DNA from: Acetobacteraceae bacterium
GTDB taxonomy: Bacteria; Pseudomonadota; Alphaproteobacteria; Acetobacterales; Acetobacteraceae
Direction of reading: 5' to 3'
Assembly (NCBI GenBank): GCA_030039695.1
Contig: JASHVB010000932.1
Location: 1 to 5,506 of the forward strand
Length of the DNA: 5,506 nucleotides
Below the pieces are notes generated by a model. The model was not told where the DNA came from, did no database searches, and saw nothing but the letters and a program-made list of their open reading frames with translations. Made by a program: the position numbers and the translations under genes. Below, in pieces: positions 1 through 5,096 of the stretch (position 1 is its first letter; every line of letters begins with the position of its first letter).

Positions 1-137
1 AGGTTCAGCGCATCGTTTGTCGCACGGTGCGGCGTCAGCGGAACTTCCAGTCGGATCGGCGGATGCTTTGCTGCCTCGGCCTCGGCTGCGGCGGTGAAAG
101 CGGCCATCTCCGGGTCCCAACGCGAGCGGTCGGTCAT
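1..137 (-). CDS. Probable alpha/beta-hydrolase, N-terminal 45 codons (cut by left edge)
   Basis: An open minus-strand frame starts with ATG at 137-135 and runs without a stop to the window edge. The translation begins MTDRSRWDPEMAAF, continues with an Ala/Glu-rich helix and then reads KHPPIRLEVPLTPHRATNDALN. From memory, an opening of this kind (S-R-W/F-D-P-E-M, an acidic helix, then P-P and R-x-x-N) is typical of the cap or leader segment of alpha/beta-hydrolases of the acetyl-esterase/lipase type in alphaproteobacteria. The HGGG and GxSxG catalytic motifs would lie outside the window, so the function is inferred. The start is supported by a GAGGA ribosome binding site 7 nt upstream. The gene diverges from the acyltransferase gene, with about 620 bp between the two starts. 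It could also be another small-molecule hydrolase; the reading frame itself is more certain than the family. Confidence 0.6.
   Translation of the reverse strand, partial: MTDRSRWDPEMAAFTAAAEAEAAKHPPIRLEVPLTPHRATNDALN
41..67. repeat. 27-bp imperfect direct repeat, copy 1 (inside hydrolase CDS)
   Basis: This stretch matches positions 741-767 at 23 of 27 bases (counted by eye), exactly 700 bp away in the same orientation. Here it encodes, on the minus strand, H-P-P-I-R-L-E-V of the hydrolase N-terminus. Confidence 0.5.
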
Positions 138-144
138 CGACGAA

Positions 145-149
145 TCCTC
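145..149 (-). promoter_or_regulatory. Ribosome binding site of the partial hydrolase gene
   Basis: Read on the minus strand, GAGGA lies 7 nt before the ATG at 137-135. This spacing is good for a Shine-Dalgarno site. It is the main reason to accept the short edge ORF as a real gene start. I see no convincing -35/-10 pair upstream of it. Confidence 0.55.
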
Positions 150-292
150 ACCCGTTCGTGCTCGTGCGATCAGATCACTCGAAGAGGCGCGAGCCCAGAG
201 GCGGACCGGTGATCCGGAACCCCGACGTGAGGGATCCGTTTCGGGCAACCCATCGGCCGCACGTCATAGGGTGGGGACGCTACTGCTGACGG

Positions 293-315
293 CTGCCAAC
301 ACGACCTGCCAACAC
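293..315. repeat. Tandem direct repeat CTGCCAACAC x2 (13-bp period)
   Basis: CTGCCAACAC occurs at 293-302 and again at 306-315, separated by GAC. Two identical 10-mers at a short fixed spacing in an intergenic region between divergent genes could be a double binding site for a regulator. A 13-bp period is not a whole helical turn, so chance or a slippage duplication is equally possible. It lies about 155 bp upstream of the hydrolase start. Confidence 0.35.
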
Positions 316-453
316 CCCTTATTACCTGTTAGCTGGTACGGGGCTTCGAAGCGGACAACAGACAATACAACGTCAATGCCGTCGGCCTGGCTGTCGGTTC
401 CGCCAACACTGACGCCGCCCCTCTCGAGGCGGTGTTGAAAGGTGTCACGTCGA

Positions 454-474
454 CGACCGACAATTTTCCGGTCG
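454..474. repeat. Hairpin with AT-rich loop (6-bp stem)
   Basis: CGACCG at 454-459 and CGGTCG at 469-474 form a perfect 6-bp stem around the 9-nt loop ACAATTTTC. The AT-rich loop stands out in GC-rich DNA. It may be an operator or just secondary structure. Confidence 0.25.
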
Positions 475-513
475 ACAGTGTCCTACTGCCTGTTTCAGCC
501 GGAATTTCGCTAT

Positions 514-529
514 CGGCATCCCGATGCCG
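514..529. repeat. Near-palindrome CGGCATC-CC-GATGCCG
   Basis: Two perfect 7-bp arms are separated by 2 bp. The shape fits a dimeric helix-turn-helix regulator site. It lies about 235 bp upstream of the acyltransferase start, inside the possible coding remnant, so an accidental origin cannot be excluded. Confidence 0.3.
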
Positions 530-740
530 GAGCCAGCCAGCTGGCGCCGATGCTGACCGGGTTTGCCGACCTGCGGATGCGCCGACGGCGTCATTGACGC
601 GCGACAACGCGCCTCGGCAATTCGGTCGGATGTTCTTCGCGGTGGTAATTTGGGCGCCTACTCGTTCATCTCCTGAGGTGGGCTTGGCGGAGTACGAGAC
701 GCCCGACGCAGTCGTGACGCAGGGCGCCGTGGTATCGGTG

Positions 741-767
741 GAATTTCAAGCCGGATCAGCGGATGCT
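741..767. repeat. 27-bp imperfect direct repeat, copy 2 (at acyltransferase start)
   Basis: This is the second copy of the 41-67 stretch (23 of 27 bases). Read on the minus strand in the matching frame it gives QHPLIRLEIP, against KHPPIRLEVP in the hydrolase: 7 of 10 residues identical. That suggests a degraded copy of hydrolase coding sequence. It overlaps the first candidate start codon (763) of the acyltransferase, which makes the second start at 778 more attractive. Confidence 0.5.
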
Positions 768-3300
768 GCGCCGTGCCATGACCGTTCCCCGCCTCTCCAT
801 CGGCCGCTTCGTCCTGGACTCTCTGTACCGGCCGCAGTCGTTGGCGGTGATCGGTGCGGAGACTGCGGCCGGTGAGCAGATCATGGCAAACATCGCGCTG
901 TCCGGCTTCGAGGGACCGATCCAGTCGGTCCGCGAGGCAACCCAGCTGAGCGGCCGATTGGACCTCGCCGTAATCGCGACCGACGGGGTCATCCCCGCGA
1001 TGGAGACGTTGGCGAGCAAAGGCTGCTTCGCCGCCGTCGTCCCCGGCCCAGCCGAAGGCATCGCCGAAGCCGCCCGCCGGACCGGTGTGCGCGTGCTCGG
1101 CCCGCACTCCTTCGGGATCGCCGTGCCAGGTGTCAGCCTGAACGCCACCCGCGCACATCTGCCGCCGCCCCCTGGCCGACTGGCGTTGGTCTCGCAATCC
1201 GCCGCGCTCTGCCGCGCGGTGATCGACTGGGCCGGCCCGAACGGCGTCGGCTTCAGCCATATCGTCGGGGTGGGCGGGAACGCCGACCTGGGCTTCGGCC
1301 CGGCGCTGGACTGGTTGTCGCGCGACCCCGGCACTGGCGCCATTCTGCTCGACATCCGCCGCCTGAAGAACCGCCGCGTCTTCCTGTCTGCCGCCCGCGC
1401 CGCAGCGCGTTTGCGCCCGGTGGTGGCAATCCGGGCCGGCGGGCGCCTGATCGATGCCGGTACCGGCGAGGCCGAACTCGCATTCGAGGCCGCGTTGCGC
1501 CGTGCCGGCGTCCTCTGCGTCGAACGCCTGGAAGACTTGCTCGCGGCCGCTGAGACGCTGTCGCGCGCGCATCCGCTCCGCTCCGAGGCGCTGGCGATCG
1601 TCACCAACGCTATTGGCCCTGGCCGCATGGCTGCCGACGCCGCGTTGCGACACGGCCTGCAACTCGCTGCCCCGAATGGCGCCGACCACGGTATAGTGCA
1701 TGTCCCGCTGGGGCAGGCAGATCGCCTCGCGCCTGCCGCGGCGCAGGTGGCGATCGCGGCCGGCGTCGGCGGCGTTTTGGTGGTCCATGCGCCGACCAGC
1801 ACGACCGACGACCCGGTGATCAAAGGTCTGATCGAAACGGCACCGCACATCCGCTCACCAGTGCTGGTCTGCGCCATGGGCGAGACCACCGGCGCCCTCC
1901 ATCGCGCGGCACTGGTGCGCGCTGGTCTCGCCGTCTTCGCCACGCCCGAGCAAGCGGTGCGCGGCTTCGACCACCTGGTCCAGGACCGACGCAACCGAGC
2001 AGCCGCGCGTGAACTGCCGCCCAGCACGGTGCTGTCCCACGCCCTCGACCGTTCCCCCGTGCGTCGCTTGTTCGCCGCGGCCCGCTCCAATGGCCGCCTC
2101 GCGCTGTTTCAGGACGAGGCGCTGGACGTATTGGCCGCCTACGGCATCCCCACCGTCCCAACCCGCGCCGTGCCGCGCGCGGATGACGCCCCCGATGCCG
2201 CCGCGCTGCTCGGCTTTCCCGTTGTCGCCAAGTTGCGCCAGGCGGTGCCGCCTGATGCACGCCCACCCGGCGCCCTGGCGCTCGACCTGCACGATGCACA
2301 CGAGGCCGCGGTCGCCGCCCGCCTGCTGGTCACTCGCCAGGCCCGGCGCGAGCGCACCGCAGCTGACACCGGCATCCTTCTGCAGCGCCAAGTCGGCCGG
2401 GCGCGCGAGTTCGCGGTGCGGGTACGCGACGATGCAACCTTCGGTCCGGTGATCGAGTTCGGCCCCGGCGGCACCACGGCGCCCGCGCTGCGCGACGTGG
2501 CGATGGACCTGCCGCCGCTAAACCTGGCTTTGGCGCACGGACTGATCGCCCGTAGCCGGCTCGGCGCGCTGTTGGGCCAGAGCCTGCGGGATCTTCCCGC
2601 AGCGAACGAGGCCGCCGTCGCCGAAGCTCTGGTGCATATCAGCCAGTTGGTCATTGATTTTCCCGAGCTTGCGGAAATCGACATCAGCGCCTTGTTCGTT
2701 GACGCCGACGGCGTGCTGGCCGCTGACGCCTGGCTCCGCCTGCGCGGGCCGGACGAGCCGCCCGGGCTGCTGGCGATCGCCCCCTACCCGGCGGAGCTCG
2801 TGGAGTACCGTATGCTGGGCGACGAGGCGTACTTGGTGCGGCCGATCCGACCGGAGGATGCGGAGGCGCACGCCGCCTTCTTCTCCCGCCTGCCGCCGCT
2901 CGATGTTCGTTACCGGTTCTTCAGCTCGGTGCGCGAGCTGTCGCCCGAGCAAATGGCCCGGCTGACGCAGATCGATTACGATCGAGAAATGGCACTCATT
3001 GCCGTGCGCGAGGCAAGCACGGAGACAGTGGGCGTCGCGCGACTGGTGCGTGAGTCCGACGGACGCACCGGCGAATTCGCGGTGATTGTGCAGCCTGATG
3101 CCAAGGGCAAGGGCGTGGCCTCCCATTTGATGCACCGGCTGATCGACTGGGCGAAACAACAGGGGCTGGAGGAGATGGTCGGCCAGGTGCTGGCGGAGAA
3201 CCAACCGATGCTGGGATTCGTGCGATCGCTGGGTTTCGCGCTTCGGCGGATACCGGAGGAGCCCGACGTCATAGAGGCGAGGATGGCGGTGCGAGGCTAA
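763..3300 (+). CDS. Pat/PatZ-type GNAT protein acyltransferase with NDP-forming acyl-CoA synthetase-like body
   Basis: This is an 845-residue homologue of enterobacterial Pat/PatZ (YfiQ), a cytoplasmic enzyme that acetylates lysines of proteins such as acetyl-CoA synthetase. Domains: CoA-binding fold about 17-125 (SLAVIGAE 26-33; GPHS 113-116 where GPNS is usual); succinyl-CoA-ligase-like part about 137-415 (SQSAAL 144-149; SAARAAARLRPVVAI 209-223); ATP-grasp part about 440-665 (AAYGIPTVPT 458-467; LGFPVVAKL 483-491; EIDIS 638-642); GNAT about 690-840 (LVRPIRPED 691-699; TQIDYDREMA 735-744; acetyl-CoA loop DAKGKGVASHLM 779-790). Glu771 in GEFAV sits where Pat has its catalytic glutamate. The ligase phosphohistidines appear absent: Ala232 and Asp498 occupy those positions by eye, so ligase activity is unlikely. 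The N-terminal fold looks about 20 residues shorter than usual. Upstream in-frame stop is at 715-717; ATG 763 is the first start and ATG 778 the alternative, with no clear ribosome binding site for either. Annotation pipelines may call it a bifunctional acetate-CoA ligase/GNAT. Confidence 0.93.
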   Translation: MLRRAMTVPRLSIGRFVLDSLYRPQSLAVIGAETAAGEQIMANIALSGFEGPIQSVREATQLSGRLDLAVIATDGVIPAMETLASKGCFAAVVPGPAEGIAEAARRTGVRVLGPHSFGIAVPGVSLNATRAHLPPPPGRLALVSQSAALCRAVIDWAGPNGVGFSHIVGVGGNADLGFGPALDWLSRDPGTGAILLDIRRLKNRRVFLSAARAAARLRPVVAIRAGGRLIDAGTGEAELAFEAALRRAGVLCVERLEDLLAAAETLSRAHPLRSEALAIVTNAIGPGRMAADAALRHGLQLAAPNGADHGIVHVPLGQADRLAPAAAQVAIAAGVGGVLVVHAPTSTTDDPVIKGLIETAPHIRSPVLVCAMGETTGALHRAALVRAGLAVFATPEQAVRGFDHLVQDRRNRAAARELPPSTVLSHALDRSPVRRLFAAARSNGRLALFQDEALDVLAAYGIPTVPTRAVPRADDAPDAAALLGFPVVAKLRQAVPPDARPPGALALDLHDAHEAAVAARLLVTRQARRERTAADTGILLQRQVGRAREFAVRVRDDATFGPVIEFGPGGTTAPALRDVAMDLPPLNLALAHGLIARSRLGALLGQSLRDLPAANEAAVAEALVHISQLVIDFPELAEIDISALFVDADGVLAADAWLRLRGPDEPPGLLAIAPYPAELVEYRMLGDEAYLVRPIRPEDAEAHAAFFSRLPPLDVRYRFFSSVRELSPEQMARLTQIDYDREMALIAVREASTETVGVARLVRESDGRTGEFAVIVQPDAKGKGVASHLMHRLIDWAKQQGLEEMVGQVLAENQPMLGFVRSLGFALRRIPEEPDVIEARMAVRG

Positions 3301-3301
3301 G

Positions 3302-3350
3302 CGTCCACGCCTTCCACGCCCCGAGGAAGGCTGGCTGATTCTCGTGGACG
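3302..3350 (+). terminator. Two-part hairpin after the acyltransferase gene (possible 3' end)
   Basis: CGTCCACG (3302-3309) pairs with CGTGGACG (3343-3350). The directly adjoining CCTTCC (3310-3315) pairs with GGAAGG (3325-3330), leaving a one-sided bulge at 3331-3342. The outer stem begins 2 nt after the stop codon. No T-run follows, so this is not a classical intrinsic terminator. A 3'-end stabilising structure or a Rho-assisted end is the more likely role. Confidence 0.4.
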
Positions 3351-3576
3351 GGGGCCGTGTGCCATACCGGCCGCCGGGCGTTCGCGACGCATCGATCCGC
3401 CGGTGTACGTGGCAGACCTCTCTATGAAGTATTAAGGTCAGCTGCCGACGCACACCGGTCCATCGCACGTGAGGGCCGGGACCGTGTGCTTTCCGGTCAT
3501 CCAGCCGACTGCTCCGCTTTGCATGGTGTCTTGCCCCGCACGATTGGCTGTGTGCAACCGGCGCCAAAGAACGATT

Positions 3577-3596
3577 TTCCAGCGGATAAGCTGGAA
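3577..3596. repeat. Perfect 7-bp dyad TTCCAGC-GGATAA-GCTGGAA
   Basis: Two exact 7-bp arms flank a 6-nt AT-containing centre. The form suits either an operator for a dimeric regulator or a small RNA hairpin. No promoter elements or gene start I trust lie near it. The short downstream T/A content does not make it an intrinsic terminator. Confidence 0.35.
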
Positions 3597-3812
3597 TGCA
3601 AACAAGAGACGCGGATGAGTCGGCCTACGGCATGCTGGGAGCGCAGTTCACCACCAGGCGATGATTATGAACGAGCTGCGCTGCTGCATGTCGCGCGACA
3701 CCATCTGCGTGTTTCGCTTGTTTCCCTGCTTTTCCGCGTAAAACGACAGAGGAAATGAGAAAGCAGACGTTGTGAGATTTCGCTGTAGCTATTGCCGACT
3801 TGTCCTTTAGTC

Positions 3813-3953
3813 ATGATCTGGAAATCACCATTGTGGCAAAAGGTACGAGCGCCTGTTCAACGAGAGCGTTTGTCCGCCGCCCAGATCGAGGCGATTCCCA
3901 CGGCCACGCGTGGCCAGTTTCCATATCGCAAGGTGCGCGAGCGCCCCCTTTGA
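3813..3953 (+). CDS. Doubtful small ORF, 46 residues, unknown
   Basis: ATG at 3813 opens a frame that ends with TGA at 3951-3953. It reads MIWKSPLWQKVRAPVQRERL and continues SAAQIEAIPTATRGQFPYRK to a short basic C-terminus. The residue mix is protein-like (basic, with an amphipathic stretch and a GQFPYR segment), better than other frames here. There is no ribosome binding site before the ATG, so it could be the end of a decayed larger gene rather than an intact small protein. I do not recognise a family. It sits between the acyltransferase gene and the FixK-type promoter region of the CBS gene, on the same strand as both. Confidence 0.2.
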   Translation: MIWKSPLWQKVRAPVQRERLSAAQIEAIPTATRGQFPYRKVRERPL

Positions 3954-4085
3954 GCCATTCACTCACACGGACCGTGAGCAGTGGATCGCTGGCGAGGCGT
4001 CATTGTTTCTCGACGGCGCGTGATCGCGCTCCATCGGTCATTGCTGACGCGGACATGACAATTGCCCGCCCGGCGAGCGGATAAA

Positions 4086-4099
4086 TTGATCCACGTCAA
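4086..4099 (+). promoter_or_regulatory. FNR/FixK-type box TTGATCCACGTCAA
   Basis: The site has the TTGA-N6-TCAA pattern exactly. It matches the longer FNR consensus TTGAT-N4-ATCAA at 9 of 10 defined positions. A weak -10 match GATGAT (4125-4130) puts a transcript start near 4136, so the box would centre about 43-44 bp upstream, close to the -41.5 position of FNR/FixK-activated promoters. The only sensible target is the CBS-BON gene at 4295, giving a leader of about 160 nt. Such boxes normally mean activation at low oxygen. The sequence match is seen directly; binding and direction are inferred. Confidence 0.6.
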
Positions 4100-4124
4100 T
4101 GCTGGGGTGCATGCCCGATGCCAG

Positions 4125-4130
4125 GATGAT
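4125..4130 (+). promoter_or_regulatory. Candidate -10 element (GATGAT) of the CBS gene
   Basis: Four of six bases match TATAAT. No -35 hexamer is seen at the proper distance, as expected where an FNR-family activator replaces it; the FixK-type box begins 39 bp upstream. This is weak on its own and is kept only because of that box. Confidence 0.3.
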
Positions 4131-4282
4131 CGTGCTGAATTGGCGGAGGGCGAGCGGCGGGGGTGGCAAGGTTCTTCCCGAGAAACCGCCATCCGCGGTC
4201 CGCCTAGGTATCGTCGGGCAGGCCAGGGTCAAAGCCGCTTTCCGACACTGCGGTTGGATGGATACCTGCAATTAAGATGAAC

Positions 4283-4288
4283 AGGAGG
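4283..4288 (+). promoter_or_regulatory. Ribosome binding site deciding the CBS gene start
   Basis: A complete AGGAGG lies 6 nt before ATG 4295. An earlier in-frame ATG at 4277 would place this site inside the coding region and has no site of its own. The start at 4295 (MRAKDVMT) is therefore strongly preferred. Confidence 0.85.
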
Positions 4289-4294
4289 CACGCT

Positions 4295-5005
4295 ATGCGC
4301 GCAAAAGACGTGATGACGCAGAATGTGATCACTGTCGGTCCAGAGATCACGGTCCAGGCACTGGCAGCGTTACTCTCCGAACGAGGTATCAGTGGCGCTC
4401 CGGTGGTGGATTCGGACGGCCGCACGGTTGGGATTGTGAGCGAAGGCGATCTGCTGCATCGCGCCGAGCTCGGCACCGAGCGCCACGGCGAGCGTCGATC
4501 GTCATGGTGGCTTGAGGATTTCGCCGCGGGTCTCGCCCGCGACTACGTCAAGACCCACAGCCGCACCGTTGGGGACATCATGACGCGCGAGGTCGTCACA
4601 GTCTCCGAGGAGACCGAGCTCGCTGAGGTAGCCACGCTGCTGGAAACCAGGCGAATCAAGCGTGTGCCGGTCATGCGAGATGACAAGATCGTCGGGATTA
4701 TCAGCAGGTCCAACCTGGTGCGCGCGTTAGGGGCAACATACACGGCGTCCGCACCGGAAGGCGGCAATGGCGATGATGACCGCTCCATCCGCGCCCGGCT
4801 GATCGCCGAATTGGCAGACAAAAAGTGGACGGGCGGCATCTGGGAGCAGGATATCGTCGTCAACGGCGGGATCGTGCACCTATGGTTCGGATCGGATGCG
4901 CCGGAAGAGAGGCGGCAGGCGACAAGGGTCGCCGCTGAGAACATTGCCGGCGTGGGCGGCGTGACAGAGCACATCGTGCCAGTCTCGCTGGTGCCGGCGT
5001 TCTGA
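4295..5005 (+). CDS. CBS-CBS-BON domain protein (adenylate-sensing, probably stress or low-oxygen related)
   Basis: This is a 236-residue soluble protein with two CBS domains and a C-terminal BON-like domain. CBS1 is about 4-57 (DVMTQNVITV 5-14, GISGAPVVD 31-39, GIVSEGD 46-52). CBS2 is about 92-147 (DIMTREVVTV 94-103, IKRVPVM 121-127, GIISRSN 134-140). Both carry the G-h-h-S-x-x-D/N motif that holds adenosine nucleotides (Ser49/Asp52, Ser137/Asn140), so AMP/ADP/ATP binding is plausible. The linker has the SSWWLEDFA segment (69-77) typical of this family. Residues 163-232, with VNGGIVHLWF, an E-E-R-R-Q-A helix and AGVGGVTEHIV, fit a BON domain. There is no signal peptide or membrane segment. 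Length is normal for the family. No catalytic domain is present, so it should act by binding ligands or partners; its exact target is unknown. A FixK-type box upstream suggests low-oxygen induction. GC3 is clearly lower than in the acyltransferase gene. Confidence 0.92.
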   Translation: MRAKDVMTQNVITVGPEITVQALAALLSERGISGAPVVDSDGRTVGIVSEGDLLHRAELGTERHGERRSSWWLEDFAAGLARDYVKTHSRTVGDIMTREVVTVSEETELAEVATLLETRRIKRVPVMRDDKIVGIISRSNLVRALGATYTASAPEGGNGDDDRSIRARLIAELADKKWTGGIWEQDIVVNGGIVHLWFGSDAPEERRQATRVAAENIAGVGGVTEHIVPVSLVPAF

Positions 5006-5027
5006 TTTGGGGATGTGAGCCACGAGG

Positions 5028-5096
5028 AGGGCCGCTTCGCGACCGCAGGCGAGAGCGTACTCCAGTCGACCCTGAACGGGTCGCGACGGCGGCCTT
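5028..5096 (+). terminator. Long imperfect inverted repeat after the CBS gene (candidate terminator/regulatory RNA structure)
   Basis: The outer stem pairs GGCCGC (5030-5035) with GCGGCC (5089-5094) and TCGCGACC (5037-5044) with GGTCGCGA (5079-5086), a 14-bp helix broken only by a small 1x2 internal loop. An extra G-T and A-T pair at 5029/5095 and 5028/5096 extends it. A competing hairpin, CGACCC (5067-5072) with GGGTCG (5078-5083) around TGAAC, shares the 3' strand, so the two folds exclude each other. It starts 23 nt after the stop codon. No T-run follows, so intrinsic termination is not assured. Confidence 0.45.

Larger units (their letters stand above)
333..597 (+). pseudogene. Possible frameshifted coding remnant, family unknown
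   Basis: In the frame starting at 333, directly after a stop at 330-332, the translation reads LVRGFEADNRQYNVNAVGLA and goes on with AVGSANTDAAPLEAVLKG to about position 480. It has a normal protein-like residue mix. From about 480 a different frame becomes the more protein-like one (YCLFQPEFRYRHPDAGASQL, then APMLTGFADLRM) and ends at TGA 595-597. A small GCGCG-ACAA-CGCGC hairpin follows directly at 599-612. One frameshift near 470-490 would join the two halves. There is no start codon with a ribosome binding site, and I do not recognise the family. It may equally be chance open frame in GC-rich DNA. Confidence 0.2.
138..762. other. Divergent intergenic region, no convincing gene
   Basis: This stretch of about 620 bp separates the divergent hydrolase and acyltransferase genes. 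It must hold both promoters, but I found no -35/-10 pair I would defend. It contains the tandem CTGCCAACAC repeat, dyads at 454-474, 514-529 and 599-612, a possible decayed coding segment, and the second copy of a 27-bp repeat shared with the hydrolase gene. The longer open frames in it change frame, lack ribosome binding sites and have no recognisable domains. I read it as regulatory DNA plus coding debris. Confidence 0.5.
3301..4085. other. Gene-poor intergenic stretch
   Basis: Nearly 800 bp lack a gene I can support, and almost 1 kb separates the two solid genes. Base composition drops visibly: A/T-rich patches such as 3568-3605 and 3720-3780 appear here and hardly occur in the acyltransferase gene. 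Frames open on either strand (for example 3357-3758 plus) have poor residue mixes, no ribosome binding site and no recognisable motif. It contains the hairpin after the preceding gene, a perfect dyad at 3577-3596 and one doubtful small ORF at 3813-3953. Decayed genes, an unseen small RNA or transfer debris are all possible. Confidence 0.5.

Noticed and set aside
94..438. Plus-strand open frame of 114 codons
   Set aside because: It overlaps the hydrolase start antisense, is Arg/Ser/Thr-rich, and has no ribosome binding site or family resemblance.
658..2090. Long minus-strand open frames of 396 and 444 codons (658-1848 and 756-2090)
   Set aside because: They are antisense to the acyltransferase gene, whose protein aligns with Pat/PatZ throughout. 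Their translations are Arg/Ala-rich low-complexity text with no domain, as expected from high-GC antisense frames. Only the last few codons of 658-1848 (the repeat relic) are of interest.
2518..3567. Minus-strand open frame of 349 codons
   Set aside because: It is the antisense shadow of the GNAT half of the acyltransferase, with a His/Arg/Gln-rich translation and no motif or ribosome binding site.
3357..3758. Plus-strand open frame of 133 codons after the acyltransferase
   Set aside because: It has no ribosome binding site, an odd residue mix with scattered Cys and His, low GC3 and no recognisable motif. I treat it as chance.
3811..3831. TGAT-CTGGAA-ATCA as a second FNR-type box
   Set aside because: The spacer is 6 instead of 4 and the outer T/A of the half sites is missing, so it does not match the FNR/FixK pattern.
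4111..4275. Small ORF of 54 codons in the CBS gene leader (MPDARMIVLNW...)
   Set aside because: Its ATG lies upstream of the predicted transcript start, there is no ribosome binding site and the sequence is Gly-rich without a motif. A leader peptide is conceivable but not supported.
4277..4294. Earlier ATG start for the CBS protein
   Set aside because: It would put the perfect AGGAGG inside the coding region and has no binding site of its own; the family normally starts directly before the DVMT motif.
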